Part shown: in pieces, positions 1 to 6,280 of the stretch
How positions within the stretch are numbered: the stretch's first letter is position 1
Layout of the letters: the number at the start of each line of letters is the position of its first letter
Source: Gammaproteobacteria bacterium UBA3532
GTDB taxonomy: Bacteria; Pseudomonadota; Gammaproteobacteria; Enterobacterales; UBA3532
Direction: 5' to 3'
Assembly: GCA_002376965.1 (NCBI GenBank)
Contig: DFOV01000361.1
Coordinates: 1-7,297, forward strand
DNA: 7,297 nt
Notes under the pieces: generated by a model
What the model was told of the DNA's origin: nothing
What the model saw: the letters and a program-made list of their open reading frames with translations, nothing else
Databases searched by the model: none
Translations under genes and position numbers: made by a program

Positions 1-1367
1 CGTACATGTCCTTCGTAAAGCGAAATATCTTTATGTTCAGGCAACGTTTTGACCAATGCATCCCAGCCTGCTGGCATAAGTGCAGGATCGGTGAGATCAA
101 TGATTTGCGAGTACTGGCTGTCTGTCGACAGGCTCACTGAATAAGGGTCGGTCACCATAAAGGTGTTAATTCGACCATTCACGGGGTGGTAGACTTCCAC
201 TTCGTATTGGTAGAACTGGCCATTCCAATCGTTGCCACCACTGAACTGGTATACACCGGCAGCAGGGGCATCGGCATCCGGTTCGAGGACCGCTACTTCT
301 GTTTTACTCGCATCAAATACATGTAATTTAACGCTGAGGGCCGTCGGTGCCCAGACGCGAAGCTGATAGCCTGCATCGGTTTTTATCGCACCTAGCTCAC
401 CGTCGTAGGCGTACATATCGTCAAGAACGCCACCAAATTGAACGTATGTCGATTTTACTGGTGTTCCGCCATCATCAAAAGCCACGGCCACCATTTCGCC
501 CTGTAATGCAGCGACCTTTTGGGCCATATCGCCGTCTACGGTGAATACTGGTAAGCCTCGTAAGTGCGGGAATTGCGCTTGTTGTGCAGCACTAAGGGAT
601 GCACCAGGAGTAAGGGTGATAGCTTGGCTTTCCGATACGCCTTCCGCTGATACTTCCATGCCTCCATCGGGGTCATAGCGTAGTTCTGCAGTGGATATTT
701 CGGTTCGACCATAGTCCCAAACAAGGGTGTCACTGCTGATCCAATGAGCCTTGGCACGGCTGATTACCGCGGTGTCTAGACCTTGATCACCAGCTTCGAC
801 AACTTCTAATTGAGCCGCGCCGGTTTCATTGTCCTCGGAGCCCATATAGCGGAAAAAGAATGCATAAGAAGTCGCATCCATGACCATGCCAACGTCTGCA
901 GCATCATATCCACCTGCACAGAACAGGTCGACGACTTGCTCAAGCGGTTGAACCGTGCCAGCGCTGCTTGGCCCTAAACCGCAGTTATATATGGCATCCC
1001 AGCCCTCATCGGCTACCTTGAATAATTCTTGGGTTCCCTCGCTAGCCAAAATAGCAGAGTAGACCCCTGTTTCGGCATCGAACGTCATAGGACTGTTGGT
1101 TCCCCAGTCGCCACCAATGCCTCTAACATACATGGCCCGGCCTGCGTTAATACCTGCTTCAAGGCTGGTTTCCGGCCCTGTTGGCTCGGGTTCAGGCTCC
1201 GGGCTTGGCTCCGGCTCTGGCTCAGGTGCGGGTTCTGGAGCTGGCTCGGGCTGGGTTGGCGTTGGGTCATCAGATGAGTCGCTTCCGCCGAAGTCGAGGC
1301 CGCAGCCCGACAGCACTGCACCAATGGATAAGGCCAAAATCAATTTTGGCAACGGGGGTACTCCCAT
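1..1367 (-). CDS. pulA: Pullulanase-type alpha-1,6-glucosidase, exported lipoprotein (N-terminal 455 codons; C-terminus outside the window)
   Basis: Predicted surface or periplasmic debranching enzyme that cleaves alpha-1,6 links in pullulan, glycogen or starch. The ATG at 1367 follows a clear GAGGAG ribosome site 7 bases away. Residues 1-22 form a lipoprotein signal with lipobox LSGC (Cys22); the +2 residue is Gly, not Asp, which fits outer-membrane sorting. Residues 35-62 are a Pro-Glu linker. Residues about 70-190 resemble a small starch-binding beta domain (MYVRGIGGDWG, with aromatic residues). About 200-310 resemble the pullulanase N2 domain, and about 318-430 a CBM48-like domain containing YQYEVEVYHP and VTDPYSVSLSTDSQYSQ, the strongest family signature. 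ISLYEGHV at 449-455 is probably the first strand of the GH13 barrel; the catalytic residues lie beyond the edge. The gene is probably transcribed alone, because a terminator sits upstream. Family assignment is by recognition of conserved stretches; the symbol is by family, and exact substrate is inferred. Confidence 0.85.
   Translation of the reverse strand, partial: MGVPPLPKLILALSIGAVLSGCGLDFGGSDSSDDPTPTQPEPAPEPAPEPEPEPSPEPEPEPTGPETSLEAGINAGRAMYVRGIGGDWGTNSPMTFDAETGVYSAILASEGTQELFKVADEGWDAIYNCGLGPSSAGTVQPLEQVVDLFCAGGYDAADVGMVMDATSYAFFFRYMGSEDNETGAAQLEVVEAGDQGLDTAVISRAKAHWISSDTLVWDYGRTEISTAELRYDPDGGMEVSAEGVSESQAITLTPGASLSAAQQAQFPHLRGLPVFTVDGDMAQKVAALQGEMVAVAFDDGGTPVKSTYVQFGGVLDDMYAYDGELGAIKTDAGYQLRVWAPTALSVKLHVFDASKTEVAVLEPDADAPAAGVYQFSGGNDWNGQFYQYEVEVYHPVNGRINTFMVTDPYSVSLSTDSQYSQIIDLTDPALMPAGWDALVKTLPEHKDISLYEGHV
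1182..1265 (-). repeat. Pro-Glu linker-coding repeat inside the pullulanase gene
   Basis: Codons 35-62 of the lipoprotein alternate Pro with Glu, Ala, Ser or Thr (PEPAPEPAPEPEPEPSPEPE). This makes an imperfect 6-base periodicity on the DNA. Such linkers usually hold enzyme domains away from the membrane anchor. The plus-strand reading frames rich in Gly-Ser here are shadows of this repeat. Confidence 0.85.
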
Positions 1368-1463
1368 GTCTTTTCTCCTCAATTTTTTAATATGACGAAC
1401 TCTATCCCGAAACGCAGCCTTTACGCATGTTGCTCTAAGGGACGAGTTACTAGCAGTAGTTAG

Positions 1464-1528
1464 GTTATATACCCCATTTAGATGAAGGGGCTGGTCGATA
1501 AAATATACTGTATGAATATTGAGTACAA
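1464..1528 (-). promoter_or_regulatory. Candidate pullulanase promoter region
   Basis: Two weak options are visible on the minus strand. One is TTGTAC (1528-1523), 17 bases, then TATTTT (1505-1500). The other is a better -10 element, TATAAC (1469-1464), without a recognisable -35; at the -35 position lies a dyad with CCCC and GGGG arms (1472-1490), as might occur at an activator-dependent promoter. No convincing MalT box was found. A 5' untranslated region of roughly 90-130 bases would follow. Confidence 0.3.
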
Positions 1529-1534
1529 GCCTTA

Positions 1535-1570
1535 AACGACAAAACGGCCCCGAAAGGCCGCTTTGTCGTT
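1535..1570 (-). terminator. Rho-independent terminator after the transporter gene
   Basis: The arms AACGACAAA (1535-1543) and TTTGTCGTT (1562-1570) pair perfectly. After one A-C mismatch, CGGCC pairs with GGCCG (1545-1549 with 1556-1560), leaving a six-base loop. Read on the minus strand the GC core is followed by TTTT and a T-rich tail. It lies 20 bases past the transporter stop and before the pullulanase promoter. Because the A/T arms are symmetrical it might also stop plus-strand transcripts. Confidence 0.8.
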
Positions 1571-1589
1571 GGGTGGAGAGGGAGTGAAA

Positions 1590-2861
1590 CTAGGCGGCTG
1601 CGCCTGCTTGGCCAACTTGCCCCAAGTTATTGTCTTTCGCCGCTTGAGCTCGTTTTATATAGGCTTTCATCATCAGCGAAACAGCAAGGGCGACCACGAA
1701 GACGCCTGCGAAGATGTAAAGTGTCATGGTGTAGCTGCCAGTTACAGTACGAACATAAGCCGCGATTTGTGGCCCGGTCAGGCCTGCTGCAGCCCAGGCT
1801 GTTAGAACGTAGCCATGGATTGCGCCGAGTTGTTTTGTTCCGAATAAGTCACCGATAAATGCGGGAAGTGTCGCGAAACCACCACCGTAGCAAGTGAGGA
1901 TAAGATATAAGACGACTTGGAACATAAGCACACTACTGATATTCGGTAACAGGTAGAAAGCAACGATCTGAATCAGGAAGAACGTCATATAGGTGTTGCC
2001 GCGACCAATAATATCGGAGAAAGATGCCCAACCAATGCGGCCCAAGCCATTGAAAAGCGCCATCATACCAACTATGGTTGCAGCCTCAGTAGGGGACAGT
2101 CCAATGCTTTCTTGTGCAAGTGGAGAGGCTGAGTAAATAACAGCGATTCCACAGCTGATGTTGATGAACATCATAACCCATAGACCATAAAATGGGCCTG
2201 TTTTAACTGCTTCATTAGCCGTTTGTTGAGTAAGATCTTCAACTTTTTTACGCTTGCCAGAAGCAATATCGGCTTTCATTCCGTCGGGCATCCATCCTTC
2301 TGGAGGGCGCTCTAAATACAAAGCTGATGCGTACATGAGTACCATATATACTGCACCCATGATAAAGAATGTTGCTGGAATGCTTATATTTTGAATAATC
2401 TGGTTGAAAATTGGGCCGCCAATCATAGCGCCAAAGCCGAAGCCCATGATCGCAAGGCCTGTAGCCAAGCCGCGTCGATCAGGGAACCATTTGACCAGTG
2501 TTGACACCGGTGTGATATAACCGACCCCTAGGCCGATACCGCCGAGAACACCATAGGTCGCCCATAGCATGTACATGTTTTCCATGCTGGTTGCGAGTCC
2601 CGCCCCTAGCATGCCTACCCCCCAGAATGTGCCAGCTACCAAGCCTGACTTTCTCGGGCCATGTTTTTCAACAAAATGCCCCATAATGGCAGCGGAAAGG
2701 CCAAGGAAAAAGATTGCTAAACTGAATGTTAATGCAACCTGGTTTTTACTCCAGCCATAGGCCATTTCCATAGGGGTGTTAAATACACTCCAAGCATATA
2801 CTGAGCCGATAGAAATATGAATTCCTACCGCTGATGCAGCGATTAGCCAACGATTCTTCAT
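1590..2861 (-). CDS. MFS transporter, oxalate/formate antiporter (OFA) family
   Basis: Inner-membrane carrier, 423 residues, with a hydrophobic pattern consistent with 12 transmembrane segments and a hydrophilic central loop at about 184-222. MFS motif A is seen after TM2 (GHFVEKHGPRKSG, 61-73) and its repeat after TM8 (SFSDIIGRG, 280-288). The family signature GGIGLGVGYITP (107-118) and KWFPDRRGLATGL (124-136) is clear. The family includes OxlT and the pyruvate-linked YhjX of E. coli; the length is normal. TM11 (about 346-370, GYVLTAWAAAGLTGP) contains no lysine, whereas OxlT binds oxalate with a TM11 lysine, so oxalate exchange is doubtful and a monocarboxylate is a reasonable guess. The ATG at 2861 follows GGAGG at good spacing. 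It is a single-gene unit with its own terminator and two FNR/ANR-like sites upstream, suggesting low-oxygen induction. The C-terminal tail is Gln/Gly/Ala-rich. Confidence 0.88.
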   Translation of the reverse strand: MKNRWLIAASAVGIHISIGSVYAWSVFNTPMEMAYGWSKNQVALTFSLAIFFLGLSAAIMGHFVEKHGPRKSGLVAGTFWGVGMLGAGLATSMENMYMLWATYGVLGGIGLGVGYITPVSTLVKWFPDRRGLATGLAIMGFGFGAMIGGPIFNQIIQNISIPATFFIMGAVYMVLMYASALYLERPPEGWMPDGMKADIASGKRKKVEDLTQQTANEAVKTGPFYGLWVMMFINISCGIAVIYSASPLAQESIGLSPTEAATIVGMMALFNGLGRIGWASFSDIIGRGNTYMTFFLIQIVAFYLLPNISSVLMFQVVLYLILTCYGGGFATLPAFIGDLFGTKQLGAIHGYVLTAWAAAGLTGPQIAAYVRTVTGSYTMTLYIFAGVFVVALAVSLMMKAYIKRAQAAKDNNLGQVGQAGAAA

Positions 2862-2921
2862 GGTATTCCTCCGAAATGTTCAAAATCTATGGCTAGGTTA
2901 CTGTTTTATTGGCGACAGTTT

Positions 2922-2935
2922 TTGATCAATGTCAA
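2922..2935 (-). promoter_or_regulatory. FNR/ANR-like operator, promoter-proximal, upstream of the OFA transporter
   Basis: On the minus strand the site reads TTGACattgATCAA, matching the FNR/ANR consensus TTGAT-N4-ATCAA in 9 of 10 half-site positions. A weak -10 (TAACCT, 2900-2895) lies downstream and would give a start near 2888, placing the site centre close to -41, the class II activator position. The sites are seen in the sequence; binding is inferred. Confidence 0.6.
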
Positions 2936-2972
2936 AGTTGCCTGGAGCGGGAATAAGCGGGGTAGTATGATA

Positions 2973-2986
2973 TTGACCTGGGTCAA
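2973..2986 (-). promoter_or_regulatory. Second FNR/ANR/DNR-like dyad, promoter-distal
   Basis: The site reads TTGACccagGTCAA on the minus strand, a perfect TTGAC/GTCAA inverted repeat with a 4-base spacer. Its centre is 51 bp upstream of the proximal site. It differs from the FNR consensus at one base in each half, which suits ANR or DNR relatives. It may be a second activator site or a site for a related Crp/Fnr regulator. Confidence 0.5.
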
Positions 2987-3089
2987 ACTTTCTAACCGGT
3001 TAAGCTTGGCTGGAGGCTTCTGTTTTCGAAAATAACAGGGGATGGGCTGGAGGAGAGGTTGCCAATGAGTAGCAGAGCAGAGCAGGGGA

Positions 3090-3119
3090 GGCGGTAGCTA
3101 CTGTGAGGCAGCTACCGCC
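3090..3119 (-). terminator. Hairpin after the signalling gene, possible terminator
   Basis: GGCGGTAGCT (3090-3099) pairs perfectly with AGCTACCGCC (3110-3119) around a 10-base loop, just past the stop of the Hpt-REC-REC protein. No T-run follows on either strand, so it may only protect the mRNA 3' end or assist Rho-dependent termination. Confidence 0.45.
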
Positions 3120-3127
3120 GTGTGCAA

Positions 3128-5593
3128 CTAGATCATATCAACCACTGCTTCTTCAAAGTTAAAACTCAATGAGTCTTCTGGCTGTTGAATAAAGAAGCCT
3201 TGGAAGTATTTGACACCGTGTTGATACAAAAATGCCATGGTTGCAGGCTCTTCAATGGCTGTGGCAATGATCTCCGTACCCTTTTGGCGTACGCCGTCAA
3301 TCAGTTTGGCGAGGTTTGCTTTTTCTTTATCGTTCTTAACGGCATTTTTTACCAGATGAGAATCGAGCTTTACGTAGTCTACCTGGTGCTTTTCAAGTAG
3401 CTTAAATGAATAGGCCGAATTGCCAAAATGCTCGATGGCGAAGCCGCACTTGAGGTTGTGCATACCATCGATGAATTTTCCAACAACGTTCATATTTTCT
3501 AGCAGAACCTTTTCGCTCACCATTCCAACCAAACGCTGCTCGCCGCGGATGCGAGCAGAGTTTAAGGCATTACTCATTGACGGAAGTAAAAATGGCTTTT
3601 TCAATGCTTGGTCACCAACTTTAATAAACAGCGTGGCATTTAGCTGTGCGCGAGAATCTTTGGCCATCCGGTTGATGGCGTTTTCAATGATCCAGCGGTC
3701 TGTTTCCGCTTCAATCCCCTGCTCTTTAACAACAGGGAAAAACTGTGATGGGAGCAAAACTTTCCCGTGCTCATCTTTCATTCTAAATAACACTTCGAAA
3801 AACTCACTTTCCGAGCCAGACATTGTCACAATTGGTTGATAAACCAGGTGATAGCGCTGGTTGGCTATTGCCTCGGTTATAGTTGCCTTCAGCTTACTCT
3901 CATCCTGGTCTCTTTGCTCGGGACTAGCAGTGCTTAAGGCGGGCGATTGTATGTATTCGACCCCATTACCGCCTTTAGAGCTGGCTGTATCAGAGGCCGA
4001 CTCGGCTAAGCGCAATGCATCATGAGCTGAGTTGATATTCGTGGTGAGCGGGATAACCCCAGTGCTACAAGTGATATTAAGTTGGCTCTCCAAGTTGCCA
4101 AATGGCTCTTGGTGTATTTCTTTACACAGTATTTTGGCGAGAGAGACGGCTGATTGAGCCGGGCGCGAAGTCAAAATAGCAACAACGCCATCGGTCAGCG
4201 AGCTGGAAATATCTTCATTGCGCATAAGGTGGCTGATGCGGTTGTTGACCTGATAAAACAGCTCGTCGAGATGAACCAGCCCAAACTGTTTACGTATTAG
4301 ACCTATTTGATCCAGGCTTAAATATAAGAGGTGGTGGCGTGCTTCAGCATGACTATGAATGGCGACGGCCTTTTCCAATTGCTCAAAAAACTGGTGTCGA
4401 GTGACCATCCCCAGTGATTTGTGGTTGAGCTCCAGCTCACTCATCTTGGCATTAAAGCGATGGCTTTGTTTGATATGCTGACGAACGATGGCTACCAGCT
4501 CTTGTTGTGGCACTGGCTTACGTATGAAATCGCAGTTATGGAGTTGATAACTGCGTTCTTTATACTCATCACTGGAGTCTGCGGTCAGGAATACGATGGG
4601 AATATGTTCATAGCTGGGCTCTTGACGCAATACGGTAGCCAGCTCTAACCCATCACACCCTGGCATATGCATATCTAGCAGTATCAAATGCGGTGCATAT
4701 TCGTTGATATCCTTGATTGCTTCGAGAGGCTTAGTTTGTACCCTTGAGTCGATGCCAGCTTTGCGCAGCATCGCTGCATGTATTTGGGTGGTCGCCTCAT
4801 CGTCGTCGATGATCAATACTCGGCTACTTTGTTTACTATCTGGAGTTATCAGTTCATTGATTTTATCGACAAACTCAGGGACCTCGATCGGTTTGGCAAA
4901 GTATGCGTTTCCACCAGCTCGCATTGCACGCAGTCTCGCTACCATATCTGAGCGGGCGGAAATGAAGACAACAGGTAAGTTTTCACCAGCTTCCATTCGA
5001 ATGCGCTTAAGCGCCTCGATGCCGCCCATCGAGCTATCAGGAAATACAATATCGAGAACTAATAAGTCTGGCGTACTTTGCTGTAATCGATGATGCAAAG
5101 TCGATAATTGGTAAAAAGTTTCTACCTGAAAACCACATGATTCAAGCTGAATTTTTAGAGTTTTAGCGACATTTTCATCGTCATCAACAACAAACACTAA
5201 CGGTGAAAATTCTCGCTTGTAGCGACTCAATCTATCAAGATCAAAAGGAGTGGCGGTCGGTTCTTCATCGGTATATCGATAAAGATTCAGAACGTGCTCG
5301 GCGATGCTTTCGGCTTCTGCTTTGGTCGGTATTTCGTTCTGATCCAGCTTGACGCGGATCAGTTGCTCTAACTGACGGGCATCATCAGCGAGGGAGTCAA
5401 ACTGAAGCGTTGCAGCACTGCCGACGATATGGTGAACCAGTCTATAGAGAAGGTTAAAGGTGTTGGCGTTCCATTGAACATATTGCATCGAGTCCCATAG
5501 GGTTTTGAGTCGGCTCAGCTTGGTTGGCAGCTCTTTAATAAAGCGCTTCTGGAGATCCGATAGTTCATTATTGGATTGGCTGTACTCGTTCAT
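3128..5593 (-). CDS. Multidomain signalling protein: Hpt-REC-REC-degenerate GGDEF-degenerate EAL
   Basis: Predicted soluble phosphorelay/c-di-GMP protein with no membrane segment or signal peptide. I choose the ATG at 5593 (821 residues), which has GGAA just upstream; a TTG at 5602 would add three residues. Hpt (about 14-105) carries HHIVGSA with likely phospho-His54, lacking the usual Lys. REC1 (about 131-250) has Asp137-139, acceptor Asp181, Ser212 and Lys234. REC2 (about 257-375) has Asp263-265, acceptor Asp307, Thr337 and Lys359, so both receivers look phosphorylatable. The GGDEF-like domain (about 395-548) reads TDGVV at 467-471 in place of GGDEF. The EAL-like domain (about 565-821) has EVL (Glu600), Glu694, Lys742, Glu781 and Gln798, but the metal-binding Asn is Lys658 and DDFG is EHFG (721-724). 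Cyclase activity is very unlikely and phosphodiesterase activity doubtful. The EVL/degenerate pattern recalls FimX-type c-di-GMP effectors; this is a resemblance, not an assignment. Confidence 0.88.
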   Translation of the reverse strand: MNEYSQSNNELSDLQKRFIKELPTKLSRLKTLWDSMQYVQWNANTFNLLYRLVHHIVGSAATLQFDSLADDARQLEQLIRVKLDQNEIPTKAEAESIAEHVLNLYRYTDEEPTATPFDLDRLSRYKREFSPLVFVVDDDENVAKTLKIQLESCGFQVETFYQLSTLHHRLQQSTPDLLVLDIVFPDSSMGGIEALKRIRMEAGENLPVVFISARSDMVARLRAMRAGGNAYFAKPIEVPEFVDKINELITPDSKQSSRVLIIDDDEATTQIHAAMLRKAGIDSRVQTKPLEAIKDINEYAPHLILLDMHMPGCDGLELATVLRQEPSYEHIPIVFLTADSSDEYKERSYQLHNCDFIRKPVPQQELVAIVRQHIKQSHRFNAKMSELELNHKSLGMVTRHQFFEQLEKAVAIHSHAEARHHLLYLSLDQIGLIRKQFGLVHLDELFYQVNNRISHLMRNEDISSSLTDGVVAILTSRPAQSAVSLAKILCKEIHQEPFGNLESQLNITCSTGVIPLTTNINSAHDALRLAESASDTASSKGGNGVEYIQSPALSTASPEQRDQDESKLKATITEAIANQRYHLVYQPIVTMSGSESEFFEVLFRMKDEHGKVLLPSQFFPVVKEQGIEAETDRWIIENAINRMAKDSRAQLNATLFIKVGDQALKKPFLLPSMSNALNSARIRGEQRLVGMVSEKVLLENMNVVGKFIDGMHNLKCGFAIEHFGNSAYSFKLLEKHQVDYVKLDSHLVKNAVKNDKEKANLAKLIDGVRQKGTEIIATAIEEPATMAFLYQHGVKYFQGFFIQQPEDSLSFNFEEAVVDMI

Positions 5594-5648
5594 AGATTCC
5601 AATTCTCGGCGGTATTGGTCGGGTAATTAATGAAAGGTTCCTCTCATA

Positions 5649-5678
5649 GTTTTAGTCGAAAAAAGCACATAAAGCCAA
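5649..5678 (-). promoter_or_regulatory. Weak candidate promoter of the signalling gene
   Basis: On the minus strand TTGGCT (5678-5673), 18 bases, then TAAAAC (5654-5649). Each hexamer matches the sigma-70 consensus at 4 of 6 positions. A 5' leader of about 50 bases would result. Other AT-rich alternatives exist nearby. Confidence 0.25.
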
Positions 5679-5808
5679 TGAGCTTAATGTGAATTTATTC
5701 TTTTCTTCAAACTGAATCTTGCTTGTCGCTTAGAAATCTTTGAAATACGGTTGATTCGAGATAGTTCGTATGTTTTTAGTGTTTGGAATCGAATCGATAA
5801 CAACAGAA

Positions 5809-5838
5809 ATGTCAAAAAACGTAAAATTGTTCTATGAT
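5809..5838 (+). promoter_or_regulatory. Candidate sigma-70 promoter of the CPXCG gene
   Basis: A good -10 element TATGAT (5833-5838, 5 of 6) lies 18 bases after ATGTCA (5809-5814, 4 of 6). Transcription would start near 5845, at the foot of a stem-loop, leaving a leader of about 55 bases. Confidence 0.4.
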
Positions 5839-5842
5839 GAGT

Positions 5843-5870
5843 TTAAGGGGGCGCATTTTGGCCCTTTTAA
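5843..5870 (+). other. 5' leader stem-loop before the CPXCG gene
   Basis: TTAAGGGGGC (5843-5852) can pair with GCCCTTTTAA (5861-5870), with two G-T wobbles, around the loop GCATTTTG. It starts about where transcription is predicted to start and ends 17 bases before the ribosome site, so it may stabilise the mRNA 5' end. It is not near any gene end, which argues against a terminator. Confidence 0.4.
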
Positions 5871-5900
5871 GAGTTTCCGAACGTTTCAGGAGGGTTAGAT

Positions 5901-6104
5901 ATGTTGGAAATGCTCGAAGTTTGCGATGTTACCTGTCCTTATTGTTCTGCTCGTTTCCAGGTTCGTGTTGATTGCTCCGCTGGAGCTGATGACTATTACG
6001 AAGACTGTGAAAAGTGTTGTTCACCTATTCGCCTTACCACAGTGGTTGATGATGACAATAAATTGATTTCTATTGACGCCCGAAGGGAGGACGAGTCCGA
6101 CTGA
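5901..6104 (+). CDS. CPXCG motif-containing cysteine-rich protein
   Basis: A small acidic protein of 67 residues of the CPXCG (Cys-rich, zinc-ribbon-like) family, common in gammaproteobacteria; the biological role is not known to me. Cys12-Pro-Tyr-Cys15 and Cys36-x-x-Cys39-Cys40 are the probable zinc ligands. The intervening segment (VDCSAGADDYYEDCEKCC, 23-40) is typical of the family, which usually has a SAG-x-x-x-YxEDC core. The position normally filled by Gly in CPXCG is Ser16, and Cys8 and Cys25 are additional. The ATG at 5901 follows a strong AGGAGG (5888-5893) at 7 bases, so this start is preferred to Met4. The tail is highly acidic (REDESD). It lies 90 bases upstream of the trp leader on the same strand, but no shared function is implied. 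Confidence 0.87.
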   Translation: MLEMLEVCDVTCPYCSARFQVRVDCSAGADDYYEDCEKCCSPIRLTTVVDDDNKLISIDARREDESD

Positions 6105-6194
6105 GCAATAACCGATTGCCACGGCCAAAGCCTTGCATTTCCCGACCATAGTGGTAATCTGGCCGAGATTTTAGGTTAACCAGACATTTCAATT

Positions 6195-6254
6195 ATGCGC
6201 TTAAGTGTTTTGCAGAAAAAAGGGCACTGGATACTTGATTACCGATGGCGTTAG
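6195..6254 (+). CDS. trpL: Probable trp operon leader peptide
   Basis: A 19-codon frame, ATG at 6195 to TAG at 6252-6254, reads MRLSVLQKKGHWILDYRWR. It contains two Trp codons, TGG at 6228-6230 (residue 12) and TGG at 6246-6248 (residue 18), the second inside a hairpin that also covers the stop codon. It lies 72 bases before trpE. Leader-peptide attenuation of trpE is established in enterics, and I recall it being reported for pseudomonads. A clear Shine-Dalgarno site is not visible before the ATG, which is the main reason for caution. The peptide itself would have no function; its translation would sense charged tRNA-Trp. Confidence 0.6.
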   Translation: MRLSVLQKKGHWILDYRWR

Positions 6255-6280
6255 CCACCGGTATCTATTCGTTTTTCTCT
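6240..6280 (+). terminator. Candidate trp attenuator hairpin and T-rich tract
   Basis: TACCG-a-TGGC (6240-6249) pairs with GCCA-c-CGGTA (6254-6263) around a GTTA loop, nine pairs with one mismatch. A T-rich stretch follows, with TTTTT at 6272-6276, eight bases after the stem and interrupted, so termination strength is uncertain. A ribosome stalled on either Trp codon would mask part of the stem, and release at the TAG would let it form. A competing pairing, TGGATAC (6228-6234) with GTATCTA (6261-6267), is also possible. Confidence 0.5.

Larger units (their letters stand above)
5594..5900. other. Divergent intergenic region, 307 bp
   Basis: This AT-rich stretch separates the leftward signalling gene from the rightward CPXCG gene. 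It holds candidate promoters for both directions and a stem-loop close to the rightward gene. No further open frame, repeat array or RNA gene was recognised in it. Confidence 0.6.

Noticed and set aside
1029..1395. Several open frames on both strands, including a Gly-Ser-rich plus-strand frame
   Set aside because: They are out-of-frame readings of the Pro-Glu linker and adjoining domain of the pullulanase gene, without ribosome sites or recognisable domains.
1472..1490. CCCC/GGGG dyad upstream of the pullulanase gene as a MalT box
   Set aside because: It does not match the MalT box consensus well enough; only the dyad itself can be reported.
2993..3002. Perfect palindrome TAACCGGTTA
   Set aside because: It is only 10 bp with no extension and no clear link to a promoter; it may be chance.
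3071..3085. Three tandem AGCAG units
   Set aside because: It is too short to be treated as a functional repeat.
3420..3839. 139-codon plus-strand frame, and a similar one at 4704-5093
   Set aside because: Both lie opposite the well-supported EAL-like and REC coding sequence and have no recognisable content.
6122..6165. CGGCCA/TGGCCG inverted repeat after the CPXCG gene as a terminator
   Set aside because: The stem is only six pairs, the loop is about 32 bases and there is no T-run, so it is not a convincing terminator.
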